A DNA stretch of 64,000 nt from Methylopila sp. 73B (GTDB lineage: Bacteria > Pseudomonadota > Alphaproteobacteria > Rhizobiales > Methylopilaceae), in contig NZ_JAFV01000001.1 in assembly GCF_000526315.1 (NCBI RefSeq), forward strand, positions 248,001 through 312,000, written 5' to 3'. Below the pieces are notes generated by a model. The model was given only the letters and a program-made list of their open reading frames with translations. It was not told where the DNA came from and did no database searches. Of the stretch, positions 46,433 to 54,675 are shown in pieces. The position numbers and the translations under genes were made by a program. The first letter of the stretch is position 1, and every line of letters starts with the position of its first letter.

Positions 46433-47458
46433 TCAGGGCCGCGCCAGGATCGTCGCCTTGCTCGGGGTCTTGGGCTGGACGACGGGCGCTGCGGGCATGG
46501 CGGGGCCGCCCACGCGCTCGACCTTTGCGGCGGCCTCAACGCGGTCGGCGACGCGCTTGGCCGGGTTCGCGGTCGCGACCGGGGTCGCCTCCTCGAGGCG
46601 GTCGCCGATGAACGAGAGCATCGGCGCGAGTTCGGACGACCAGAGCTTCCAGTTATGCTGGCCCGGAACCACGTGGTAGGTCACCGGGATCTTGGCCGTG
46701 GCCAGCGCCCGATCGAAGGCGTTGTTGCCAGCCAGCAGAATTTTGATGTCGTCGTCGCCGACGCTCATGTAGAGCGCGGGCGCCTCGGCGGCTGCGGCGT
46801 TGGTCGAGAGGCTGCGCCACGGGCTTGCGGCGTTGAACGCCTTGGGATCGAAGCTCGCGCCAAAGGCCCGCCCGAACAGCCCGAGCTGAAACGCGGGAAA
46901 GTCGCTCGCTGATTTGACATCCGGAAACAGCGCGCCGGAAAGGCTGCCCGCGGCGACGAAGCGGTCGGGCTCCAGCAGCGCGAAGCGCAGCGCGCCGTAG
47001 CCGCCCATGGAGTATCCCGCGATCGCGCGTCCTTCGCGGGACACGATGGTGCGATACTTCGCGTCGACGCCGTCGATGAGGTCGTCGAGCAGCGCCGTCT
47101 GCCAGCGTCCGGTGACGTCGTTGTCGACGTACCAGCCTTTCTGGCCCGACGGCGTGACGATGATCGAGGGCGGCAGCTTGGCCGTTGCGATCAGTTCGTC
47201 CGCCACGTCCTGCAGGTCGCCGTCGTCGAAGAACGAGCGTTCGTCGCCGCCAAAACCATGCAGAAGGTAAACAACAGGGTAACGTCTGGTTTCGCCGGTG
47301 TAACCGGCGGGCAGGTAGATCGAGTAGCGCAGGGGTTGGCCGAGAGCCGCGCTCGGCATCTCAAGGCTCCGCTCGACGATCGATCCGTCGGCGTGAAGCG
47401 CGCCGCTGCTCCCGAGACCGAGCGCAAGGATCGTGAAAGCGAGCAGGCGCTTGATCAT
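46433..47458 (-). CDS. exported esterase-D-type alpha/beta hydrolase
   Basis: 341 aa from ATG 47458. Signal peptide MIKRLLAFTILALGLGSSGALHA. Esterase family PF00756: VVYLLHGFGGDERSFFDDGD (oxyanion His-Gly), GYSMGGYGAL with nucleophile Ser150, SVGDDDIKI with the probable acid, and VPGQHNWKLW with the catalytic His. A Pro/Ala/Lys-rich tail of about 50 residues is extra. The substrate is unknown; relatives hydrolyse acyl esters or S-formylglutathione, but export argues against the latter. Confidence 0.85.
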   Translation of the reverse strand: MIKRLLAFTILALGLGSSGALHADGSIVERSLEMPSAALGQPLRYSIYLPAGYTGETRRYPVVYLLHGFGGDERSFFDDGDLQDVADELIATAKLPPSIIVTPSGQKGWYVDNDVTGRWQTALLDDLIDGVDAKYRTIVSREGRAIAGYSMGGYGALRFALLEPDRFVAAGSLSGALFPDVKSASDFPAFQLGLFGRAFGASFDPKAFNAASPWRSLSTNAAAAEAPALYMSVGDDDIKILLAGNNAFDRALATAKIPVTYHVVPGQHNWKLWSSELAPMLSFIGDRLEEATPVATANPAKRVADRVEAAAKVERVGGPAMPAAPVVQPKTPSKATILARP

Positions 47459-47557
47459 CCGGATCTCTCTGGCGGGTGTGAGGTTACCTCTCACTAGGAG
47501 GCTTAGCAAAACCGCCCGACTCCGCGCAACCCGTAGAAATCCGGATGTGATCGAACG

Positions 47558-47582
47558 AAAAAGGGCGGCCCGAAGGCCGCCC
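47558..47582 (-). terminator. rho-independent terminator of sodB
   Basis: On the minus strand GGGCGGCC-TTCG-GGCCGCCC-TTTTT: a perfect 8-bp stem capped by a stable TTCG tetraloop and followed by a U-tract. It ends 33 bp after the superoxide dismutase stop and shields the esterase gene from read-through. Confidence 0.93.
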
Positions 47583-47615
47583 CGCATATTGTCGTCCGGG
47601 CGTCGTTCGATCGGC

Positions 47616-48212
47616 TCACTTCGCTTCGGAGTAGAGCTTCTCGACGTACTCCCAGTTCACCAGATTCTCGATGAACGCCTTGAGGTAGTCGGGACGACGG
47701 TTGCGGTAGTCGATGTAGTAGGAGTGCTCCCACACGTCGACGCCGAGCAGCGGGACCGCGCCGTGGATCAGCGGGTTTTCGCCGTTCGGGGTCTTCATGA
47801 TCTCGAGCTTGCCGCCCTTCAGCGCCAGCCAGGCCCAGCCGGAGCCGAACTGGCCCTTGCCCGCGTCCTGGAAGTCGGTCTTGAACTTCTCGACGCCGCC
47901 GAGGTCCTCGGTGATCTGCTTCTCGAGCGCGCCGGGGATCGCGCCGCCGCCGTTCGGCTTCATCCACTGCCAGAAATGGACGTGGTTGTAGTGCTGGGCG
48001 GCGTTGTTGAAGAGCGGGGCGTTCTTGCCATGGCTCTGCTTCACGACCTCCTCGAGGGTGGCGCCTTCGAGGCCGGAGCCTTCGAGCAGCTTGTTGCCTG
48101 TCTCGACATAGGCGTTGTGGTGCTTGTCGTGATGAAACTCCAAGGTTTCCTTGGACATGTAGGGCTGCAGCGCGTCGTAGGCGTAGGGCAGCTCGGGCAG
48201 CTTGAACGACAT
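47616..48212 (-). CDS. sodB: Fe/Mn superoxide dismutase
   Basis: 198 aa; ATG 48212 with GGAG 8 bp upstream. Dismutes superoxide in the cytoplasm. Metal ligands His27 (EFHHDKHH), His77 (HYNHVHFW), Asp159 and His163 (VDVWEHSYY). QFGSGWAWL with Gln121 and Gly123-Ser-Gly is the second-shell pattern. Whether Fe, Mn or either metal is used cannot be settled by eye; the proximity of mntH is 40 kb away and not informative. Confidence 0.95.
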   Translation of the reverse strand: MSFKLPELPYAYDALQPYMSKETLEFHHDKHHNAYVETGNKLLEGSGLEGATLEEVVKQSHGKNAPLFNNAAQHYNHVHFWQWMKPNGGGAIPGALEKQITEDLGGVEKFKTDFQDAGKGQFGSGWAWLALKGGKLEIMKTPNGENPLIHGAVPLLGVDVWEHSYYIDYRNRRPDYLKAFIENLVNWEYVEKLYSEAK

Positions 48213-48434
48213 CGAGCAATCTCCAGGATGAAAGGTCTCTGGGCTCTCGCGTCCGGCCGCGACGACGGCGTTCGCGGGAGCGTGCCGGCGGTACATAGGC
48301 GGAGGCTTCGGCGCCGGCAACGTGGAACGCGGATTTCCGATGTAAAATGCGGCCCGGTCCTGCATTTTACCTGGCGATAACCATGGCGGCCTGAGAGTCG
48401 CGAGAGAATCAATCGGAGGACGGAGGTCCCGCGC

Positions 48435-49730
48435 ATGTCCGTCGTTCTCTATGTTTTCGGAGCCGCTCTGCTGGTGTGGAGCGCCTTCCTGATGATGACC
48501 GGCGGTATGGTCGCGACCCTCGACATCGCCGCCGGCCTTGCCGGGTCCGGCGTGTTCGCGCTGGGCCTCGGCGCGGTCGTGGCCGCTCTGGAGCGGCTGA
48601 CGCGGGCGGTCGCGACGACGGCCCAACTGCGCGCCCTTCCTGGCGTCGTGCAGGCTGCGGCGCCCCGCGAGGAGCCGCCGGCGGAAGCGCCGCGCCCGCC
48701 TGAGGCGCGCCCGTTCACGCCTCCGCTTTCGCGGCCGGTGGTGAAGGCGCAGAAGCCGCGGCGCGAACCGACGCTGGACGAGACTGCCGCCGTCCGGGCT
48801 CCCGAAGTTGCGCCTCCGGCAGTCGTGGCGCCGATCCTCGGCGGCGCTCTTCCCCGGATCGCGCGGGAGGAGGAGCCGACGCCGTTCGCAGCCGAGCGTA
48901 GCGAGCCGCCCGCGGAGGTCGTCGCGCCCGCCGAGCCGGACCTCGCCGCCGCGCCCGAACCCCAAGCTGAGCCCGCCCCCCCGCCGGAGCCGATCGCCGA
49001 ACAGGCGCCGGAGCCGGCCAAGAAGGAGGCGCGTGTTCCGGAGTGGCTGGCCCGCGCTCGCGCTCGGCGCGAGGCCAAGACGGTCGAGGACGGCGGCGCC
49101 TCGTCCTCGGGGCCAGATCTGGGCGCGCCCGTCGCGCCGATCGCGGCGACCGCCGCCGTGGCCGTGGTCGAGACAGCGGAGGCGTTCGAGCCGTCGCCGG
49201 AGCCCCATCCTTTTGCGGACGAGGGCGTCGACGAGCCCGCGCCCCCGGCGCCGGAAGCCGACGAAACGCCGGCACACGATCCCTCGGAGGTCGTCGTCCG
49301 GGAGGGCGAGCACAACGGCGTCATGTACCGCTTCTTCGAGGACGGCTCGATCGAGGCCCAGACGGACCACGGCGCCCGCCGCTTCGCCTCGATCGAAGAT
49401 CTGCGCACGACCATCCTGGCCGCGCGGGGGCGCCTCGACGACGAACTGGACGGGACGACGGAAGCGGACGTGACGGCCGCTGTCCCGGACGAGGACGTCT
49501 CCGAACCGGCGGAGCCCGCCGCGGGCGAGGGCGTTCCGAACGAGGCGCAAGGGGAACACGTTGCGCAAGCGGAAGCGCAGCCCGAGAGCGAGGCCGGCGA
49601 GACCGCTGAGGCCTCCGCCGAGAGCCGAACCGCGCCGGAACCGGAAGACCCGTTCGAGGCGGCGCTCGCCGCCCTCGAGGGCGGCCCGCGCGATACGGCG
49701 CGGCCGTCGCGCGGCGACCGGCCCGTCTGA
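48435..49730 (+). CDS. membrane-anchored, largely disordered acidic protein of unknown function
   Basis: 431 aa. Two closely spaced membrane helices (4-24 and 29-52), a short helix (LERLTRAVATTAQLRAL), then about 350 residues rich in Pro, Ala and Glu, clearly low-complexity. One conserved-looking island stands out near 285-325: EHNGVMYRFFEDGSIEAQTD with following ARRFASIEDLRTTI, which looks like a small beta-hairpin/helix domain. No family is recognised. Divergent from sodB with a 222-bp gap; convergent with oligopeptidase B. Confidence 0.75.
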   Translation: MSVVLYVFGAALLVWSAFLMMTGGMVATLDIAAGLAGSGVFALGLGAVVAALERLTRAVATTAQLRALPGVVQAAAPREEPPAEAPRPPEARPFTPPLSRPVVKAQKPRREPTLDETAAVRAPEVAPPAVVAPILGGALPRIAREEEPTPFAAERSEPPAEVVAPAEPDLAAAPEPQAEPAPPPEPIAEQAPEPAKKEARVPEWLARARARREAKTVEDGGASSSGPDLGAPVAPIAATAAVAVVETAEAFEPSPEPHPFADEGVDEPAPPAPEADETPAHDPSEVVVREGEHNGVMYRFFEDGSIEAQTDHGARRFASIEDLRTTILAARGRLDDELDGTTEADVTAAVPDEDVSEPAEPAAGEGVPNEAQGEHVAQAEAQPESEAGETAEASAESRTAPEPEDPFEAALAALEGGPRDTARPSRGDRPV

Positions 49731-49874
49731 GGTCGCCGAAAGGCGCTCGCACTCGGCGGGAGCCGACGCCCCGCGGAAGCGGCCGGGACGGCGGGAAATC
49801 CCTCGACCCCGTTCAAGCCGGGCGGCCTCACATGGCCCGGCAGCCCGAAACGGCGGACAAGCAGACCGCCGCCC

Positions 49875-52019
49875 TCAGCCGGTCGGGAAGCGGTCCGCGA
49901 CGATCTCCGCGTCCGGATGACCGACGGCGGCGAGCGCGAAAGCGTAGGCCAGCGCCACCTCCTCCAGCCGGTCGAACCGGCCGGACGCTCCCCCGTGGCC
50001 GGCGTCCATGTTGGTGCGGAGCGCGATCGGCCTGCGCGAGGTGGTGGCCTCGCGCAGGCGGGCGATCCATTTCGCGGGCTCCCAGTAGGTGACGCGCGGA
50101 TCGGTAAGGCCCGCAAGCGCGAGGACGGCGGGGTAGGGCCGCGGCGCGACGTTGTCGATCGGGCTGTAGCTTCGGATCCGCTCGAAGGCGTCCTTGTCGA
50201 GGATCGGGTTTCCCCATTCCGGCCATTCCGGCGGCGTGAGTGGCAGCGTGTCGTCCAGCATGGTCGTCAGCACGTCGACGAAGGCGACCTCCGCCATCAC
50301 GCCGGCGAACAGATCGGGTCTGAGATTGGCGACCGCGCCCATCAGCATGCCGCCGGCCGAGCCGCCGTGGGCAACGATGCGGGCTTTGGCGGTGAAGCCT
50401 TGCGCGACCAGCGCTTCGCCGGCGGCGATGAAATCTGTGAAGGTGTTGGTCTTCTTCGCGAGCTTGCCATCGAGGTACCAGCCCCAACCCTTCTCGGTGC
50501 CGCCGCGGATGTGGGCGATGGCGTAGACGAAGCCGCGGTCCACCAGCGAGAGCCGTCCGCCCGAAAACGACGCCGGGATGGAGATGCCGTAGGCGCCGTA
50601 GCCATAGAGCAGGCATGGCGCTGAGCCGTCCAGCGCGAGGCCCTTGCGGTGCACCACCGTGACCGGGACCTGCTCGCCGTCCGGCGCCGGCGCCAGGATG
50701 CGCCGCACCACGTAGGCGTCCGGGTCATGGCCGGAGGGAACCTCCTGGCGCTTGCGCAGGGTGCGCGCGCGCGTCGCCATGTCGTAGTCCCAGGTCTCCG
50801 CCGGTGTCGCGGGCGACGAATAGGAGAAGCGGGTAAGGTCCACGTCGAAAGTCGGACCGGCGGCGACGCCGAGCGAATAGGCCTCCTCGTCGAAGGCGAT
50901 CGCGTGCTCTTCGCCGTCCGACAGCGCGCGCACGACGATCCGGGGCAGGCCGTCCTCGCGCTCCAGCCGCACGAGATGGCGCGCGGTCACGGCGTGGTCG
51001 AGCACATAGACGCCCGGCCGGTGCGGCACGAGGTCGACGGCCGGAGCCGCGTCCGGCGCGACGGCCGGCAGCACCGAAAGCTTGAAGTCGATCGCGCCGT
51101 CCGCGTTGGTCCGTAGAATCAGCGCGGATTTGCCGTCGAGGTCGGGGTGGTGGTCGAGCTCGTAGCGCACGCCGGTTTCGCGCTTCAGCACCAAGCGCGG
51201 GGCGTTGTCGAGCGACGCCCGGTCGATCAGATGGGCTTCGGTGGTGTCGTGGTCGGAGATCGTGACGACGCAGAAGGCGCCGGATCGGGTCTCCTCGACG
51301 CCGACGAACCAGCCGGGCTCCGGCTCGCGGAAGACGAGCTCGTCGGCCGCGACGTCGGTCCCGAGACGGTGGCGCCACACCTCGAGCGCGCGGTGCTGCG
51401 CGTCCAGCCGGACGTACCAGAACCCGGCGCCGTCCGCGGACCACACCGCCGCGCCGGTGGCGTCGGGGACGACGTCTGCGAGGTCCTGACCCGTCGCGAG
51501 GTCGCGCACGCGGATGGTCAGGAACTCGGAGCCCGCGTCGTCGGCGCTCCAGGCGAGCAGGGCGTGATCGGGCGAGGCGCTCCAGCTTCCGAACTGAAAG
51601 AAGGCGCGGCCTTCCGCGAGCGCGTCGCCGTCGAGCAGGAGCGCCTCAGCCCCGTCGCCGCCTGCGGGGGCGCGCACGATCAGCGGATGCTGGCCGCCGG
51701 TTCGGTAGCGCACCGCGTAGTCGAACGGGCCGTCGCGCACGGGAACCGACGAATCGTCTTCCTTGATCCGGCCGCGCATCTCCGCGACCAGCGTCTCCTT
51801 CAGAGGGTCGAGCGGTCCGAGCAGCGCCTTGGCGTAGGCGTTCTCCGCCTCAAGGTAGGCGCGGATGTCCGCCTGCAGCGCCTCGGGCCGGCGCATGACC
51901 TCCTGCCAGTTGTCCGCGCGCAGCCAGGCGTAGGGGTCGACCAGCGCAAGGCCGTGGAACGCGCGGGAGGTCGGACGACGCTCCGCGCGCGGCGGGGTGA
52001 GCCCTTCGACGGAGGTCAT
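49875..52019 (-). CDS. ptrB: S9-family prolyl oligopeptidase, oligopeptidase B type
   Basis: 714 aa. N-terminal seven-bladed propeller (from about 80 to 420) gating a C-terminal alpha/beta hydrolase. Triad: Ser554 in GGSAGGMLMG, Asp640 (LTDPRVTYWEP) and His675 (DAGHGGASGRF). Also GYGAYGIS, GGTEKGWGWYLDGKLAKKTN split over two conserved blocks, and FVDVLTTMLDDTLPLT, which is typical of oligopeptidase B (cleaves after Arg/Lys in short peptides). Cytoplasmic; no signal peptide. Confidence 0.93.
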   Translation of the reverse strand: MTSVEGLTPPRAERRPTSRAFHGLALVDPYAWLRADNWQEVMRRPEALQADIRAYLEAENAYAKALLGPLDPLKETLVAEMRGRIKEDDSSVPVRDGPFDYAVRYRTGGQHPLIVRAPAGGDGAEALLLDGDALAEGRAFFQFGSWSASPDHALLAWSADDAGSEFLTIRVRDLATGQDLADVVPDATGAAVWSADGAGFWYVRLDAQHRALEVWRHRLGTDVAADELVFREPEPGWFVGVEETRSGAFCVVTISDHDTTEAHLIDRASLDNAPRLVLKRETGVRYELDHHPDLDGKSALILRTNADGAIDFKLSVLPAVAPDAAPAVDLVPHRPGVYVLDHAVTARHLVRLEREDGLPRIVVRALSDGEEHAIAFDEEAYSLGVAAGPTFDVDLTRFSYSSPATPAETWDYDMATRARTLRKRQEVPSGHDPDAYVVRRILAPAPDGEQVPVTVVHRKGLALDGSAPCLLYGYGAYGISIPASFSGGRLSLVDRGFVYAIAHIRGGTEKGWGWYLDGKLAKKTNTFTDFIAAGEALVAQGFTAKARIVAHGGSAGGMLMGAVANLRPDLFAGVMAEVAFVDVLTTMLDDTLPLTPPEWPEWGNPILDKDAFERIRSYSPIDNVAPRPYPAVLALAGLTDPRVTYWEPAKWIARLREATTSRRPIALRTNMDAGHGGASGRFDRLEEVALAYAFALAAVGHPDAEIVADRFPTG

Positions 52020-52374
52020 GACGGCAGCCTCTCAAAGCCAGGAACGCCGGGAAGGCGGGCGGCGCACGCTAGCGACAGCCGGCAAGAGCGGCAAGGAGAA
52101 GCGGGCGGCGTATTGAAATGCGGCGCAATGTTGGCGACGCCGACATGACGAACCGCAGTCATCATAAGCGTTCACAAACAAAACATGCCGATCGCCGTGG
52201 GAGAACTTGCCTGTTAGCCCCAGATTGTCTATCTAGCGAGAAGTCTTGCGGGGACGGTCGGATCAGCGCCTGAGTCGAAGCGTTCGCCAGCGGAAGCAAG
52301 CACGTCATCAAAAGCGCGGCGACTGGCCGATGCGCCTCTCAAGGCCCGCGCAAAACGCATGGATGCGGGATTAC
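52020..52374. other. 355-bp regulatory region upstream of mucR
   Basis: It lies between oligopeptidase B (minus) and mucR (plus). The stretch 52155-52190 is clearly AT-rich for this genome (CATAAGCGTTCACAAACAAA lies within it), which is the kind of DNA bound by MucR/Ros proteins, so autoregulation is plausible. A promoter-like pair follows at 52206-52234. No gene is supported, although the mucR frame stays open back to 52246. Confidence 0.5.
52206..52234 (+). promoter_or_regulatory. candidate sigma-70-type promoter of mucR
   Basis: CTTGCC (52206-52211), a 17-bp spacer and CTATCT (52229-52234) resemble the alphaproteobacterial housekeeping promoter CTTGAC-N17-CTATAT. It would give a 5' leader of about 130 nt before the ATG at 52375, and it lies just after the AT-rich segment. 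Confidence 0.45.
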
Positions 52375-52791
52375 ATGAGCGACGACGCCATCTCTGACAG
52401 CTACATCGAACTGGCCGCCGAAATCGTGTCGGCTTACGTCAGCAACAACTCGGTCGCTCCGGCCGATCTTCCCGCCCTCATCAACGAGATCCACGGCGCG
52501 CTGGCGCGCATTTCGACGGGCGTGTCCGAGCCGATCGCCGAGGCGCTCAAGCCGGCCGTGCCGGTGAAGAAGTCCGTGACCTCGGATTTCATCATCTGCC
52601 TGGAGGACGGCAAGAAGTTCAAGTCGCTGAAGCGCCATCTGCGCACGCAGTACGACATGAGCCCAGAAGAGTATCGCGAGAAGTGGGGCCTGCCGTCGGA
52701 CTACCCGATGGTCGCGCCGAACTACGCGGCGGCGCGCTCCGAACTCGCGAAGAAGATGGGCCTCGGCCAGCAGCGCGGCAAGCGCGGCTAA
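52375..52791 (+). CDS. mucR: MucR/Ros-family transcriptional regulator with altered zinc site
   Basis: 138 aa from ATG 52375 (GCGGGA 5 bp upstream), which aligns with the usual MucR start MSDDAISDSYIELAAEIVSA. A longer frame runs upstream but is not family-like. N-terminal oligomerisation helix, then the prokaryotic zinc-finger domain: CLEDGKKFKSLKRHLRTQYD. Expected ligands are Cys, Asp, His, His. Here Cys, Asp and the first His are present, but the last His (usual THY) is Gln (TQY). The rest (MSPEEYREKWGLPSDYPMVAP) is canonical. Global regulator of surface polysaccharide and cell-cycle genes in relatives. Confidence 0.93.
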   Translation: MSDDAISDSYIELAAEIVSAYVSNNSVAPADLPALINEIHGALARISTGVSEPIAEALKPAVPVKKSVTSDFIICLEDGKKFKSLKRHLRTQYDMSPEEYREKWGLPSDYPMVAPNYAAARSELAKKMGLGQQRGKRG

Positions 52792-52819
52792 GTCCCAGGT
52801 TCGACTGACCTTATGCCGA

Positions 52820-52848
52820 CGCCGCCCGGTCCCGCCGGGCGGCGTTTT
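52820..52848 (+). terminator. rho-independent terminator of mucR
   Basis: CGCCGCCCGG-TCCCG-CCGGGCGGCG, a perfect 10-bp stem with a 5-nt loop, followed by TTTT and CGTTT. It starts 28 bp after the mucR stop. Confidence 0.92.
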
Positions 52849-52861
52849 CGTTTGCACGATC

Positions 52862-53203
52862 TCACGCGAGGCCGTCCGCGGACGTCTCGGCCGCATAGGC
52901 CTGCGCCAGGGCGATGTGACGGTTGAGATCGTAGGTCCAGCAGCGGGCGCGGCCCCTGCGGCGCTCCGCCTCCAGCGCTGCGGCGAGCCGGTCGACGATG
53001 GCCTGTCGGGTCTCGCGCGACGGCGTCTCGAGATCGCCCGGCGCGCAGGGGATCAGCCGCGGCAGATGGCGCCTCCGGTCGTAGGCTTCGGCGCCGGCGC
53101 GGACGACGGCCGCCAGGCCTTTCTCAGCCGCCGCCTGCAGCGCCGCCGCCCGCCGTCCGTGCTCCACGTTTCGTCCCGCATTCTTCAGGCCGCCTTCGCT
53201 CAT
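52862..53203 (-). CDS. small conserved-looking hypothetical protein
   Basis: 113 aa from ATG 53203, chosen because GGGAG lies 8-9 bp upstream; the earlier in-frame Mets lack a site. Arg/Ala-rich and helical: EHGRRAAALQAAAEKGLAAV, RLIPCAPGDL, RETRQAIVDRLAAALEAERR, and the end CWTYDLNRHIALAQAYAAE. No family is recognised. It is divergent from the DUF6456 gene across an AT-rich 107-bp gap, suggesting shared control. Confidence 0.6.
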   Translation of the reverse strand: MSEGGLKNAGRNVEHGRRAAALQAAAEKGLAAVVRAGAEAYDRRRHLPRLIPCAPGDLETPSRETRQAIVDRLAAALEAERRRGRARCWTYDLNRHIALAQAYAAETSADGLA

Positions 53204-53267
53204 CGCGTCGTCTCCCATGCTGGTCCGAAACCCAGCGTCGGCGAAACGCATCCTCTAGACAAGAAAA

Positions 53268-53298
53268 AAATCCTAATACAAACTCAAAATCCTATAGT
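53268..53298. promoter_or_regulatory. AT-rich divergent control region with 20-bp-spaced direct repeats
   Basis: AAATCCTAATA (53268) and AAATCCTATAG (53288) are direct repeats exactly 20 bp apart, about two helical turns, in the most AT-rich stretch of this part of the window (53262-53296). It lies between the divergent genes 52862-53203 and 53311-54141. A DNA-binding protein contacting the same helix face twice, for instance the neighbouring MucR, is an inference. Confidence 0.45.
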
Positions 53299-53310
53299 GG
53301 GAGGATGAAG

Positions 53311-54141
53311 ATGGCGGATGGACAGTCTGGACGGCGCCGAGCAGGCAAGGCGAAGGGAGCGGGCGCCGGGCGGGCGGGCGCCGCGCCTGCCATGCTGCGG
53401 GCGCTCGCGCGCGTGGTCGCCGACGCGCCGCTCGGCTCCGGGGAGGAGAACGGCGTCGACAGCCTGATCGCGGAAGGCTGGGCCGTTCGAGACGTCGAAG
53501 GCCGGCCCGTGGCCACGGCGGCGGGACGCGCCCGGCTGGCGCGCGAGACCGGCGGGGTCGAGGGCTTCCGGGCCCAGCATCTGACACTTGGCCGCCGCTT
53601 CGTGGAGATCGACGGCGTCGCGCGCGAAGTCGACGTCGATCTCGACGAGAGCCCGCTGGCCTGGCTTGCGCGGCGCAAAGGCCGTGACGGGCGTCCGTTG
53701 ATCTCCGCCAGCGAGACCCTCGCGGGCGAGCGACTGCGAGCCGATTTCACGCGCGGCCAGATGACGCCGCGCGTGACGGCGAACTGGGAGGCCTCGATCG
53801 CGAGCGGCCGCCGCGGTGGGGCGGGCGTCGGCGTCGATCTCGCCGAGTCGGTCGTCGCCGCGCGGGGAAGGGTCTCTAAAGCGCTCGCGGGCGTCGGGCC
53901 GGAGCTCAGCGGCGTGCTCGTCGACGTCTGCTGCCTGCTGAAGGGCATCGAGGCGGTGGAGCGGGAGCGGGGCTGGCCGGCGCGGGGCGGAAAGCTCGCG
54001 CTGGGGTTCGCGCTCAAGGCGCTAGCGCGGCACTACGGCTACGCTGAAGCTGCCGAAGGTCCGGCCCGCGACGGGAAGGTCGCGGCGTGGCGGGGGGAAG
54101 GCGCGCGTCCGACGCTCGACGGCGCGGCCGAGGGCTCATGA
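53311..54141 (+). CDS. DUF6456-domain protein
   Basis: 276 aa. ATG 53311 is preferred over ATG 53305 because GGGAGG ends directly before 53305 and only the later ATG has normal spacing. A basic Gly/Ala-rich leader, a winged-helix-like middle (LRALARVVADAP, SLIAEGWAVRDVEGRPVATAAG), and the C-terminal DUF6456 core: SPLAWLARRKGRDGRPLIS, AGERLRADFTRGQMTPRVT, and a final helical block DVCCLLKGIEAVERERGWPA. This domain may be a DNA-binding regulator in Hyphomicrobiales; its function is unknown. The last 6 bp overlap convergent sufE. Confidence 0.8.
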   Translation: MADGQSGRRRAGKAKGAGAGRAGAAPAMLRALARVVADAPLGSGEENGVDSLIAEGWAVRDVEGRPVATAAGRARLARETGGVEGFRAQHLTLGRRFVEIDGVAREVDVDLDESPLAWLARRKGRDGRPLISASETLAGERLRADFTRGQMTPRVTANWEASIASGRRGGAGVGVDLAESVVAARGRVSKALAGVGPELSGVLVDVCCLLKGIEAVERERGWPARGGKLALGFALKALARHYGYAEAAEGPARDGKVAAWRGEGARPTLDGAAEGS

Positions 54142-54633
54142 CGCCGCGTGCGAGGCTCCGACGCGGCTCGCGGCCGCAGCCTCGCGCTTGATGCGCTCGA
54201 CCATGGAGCGGAGCCCGTTCGAGCGTTGCGGCGTCAGGTGCTCGCGCAGCTTGATGCGCTCCATCACCTGGCCGGCGTCGGTCGCGAGGATGTCGCGCGC
54301 CCGCTTGCCGGAGTAGAGCGCGACCATCACGGCGACGAGGCCGCGCACGAGATGGGCGTCGCTGTCGCCGCGGAAGGTGAGGACGGGATTGTCGCCCTCG
54401 CCGATGTCGGTCGCGAGCCAGACCTGGCTGGCGCAGCCCTGGACTTTGGTCTCGGGCGTCCGGTCGGCGTCCGGCAGCGGCGCAAGTTCTCGGCCGAGTT
54501 CGATGAGGTAGCGGATCCGCTCCTCCCAATCGTCGATGAACTCGAAGCCCTCGATGATCTCGTCGATGTCCTGCGCCACGGCCGCGTCCTCGTCAGTCTC
54601 TTGCGAGGTAGTCGCTTCCCCCGCAGTCTGCAA
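54136..54633 (-). CDS. sufE: SufE-family sulfur acceptor protein
   Basis: 165 aa. SufE accepts persulfide from the cysteine desulfurase SufS for Fe-S cluster assembly. Core: WEERIRYLIELGRELAPLPD, KVQGCASQVWL with active Cys67, FRGDSDAHLVRGLVAVMVAL in two blocks, and LREHLTPQRSNGLRSMVERIK. No other suf gene is in the window. The N-terminal 20 residues are acidic and may include an over-extended start. Confidence 0.93.
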   Translation of the reverse strand: MQTAGEATTSQETDEDAAVAQDIDEIIEGFEFIDDWEERIRYLIELGRELAPLPDADRTPETKVQGCASQVWLATDIGEGDNPVLTFRGDSDAHLVRGLVAVMVALYSGKRARDILATDAGQVMERIKLREHLTPQRSNGLRSMVERIKREAAAASRVGASHAAS

Positions 54634-54675
54634 AGGAAAACGAGTGTCTCCGCGCGCCTTCGCCGCAAGCCGAGC

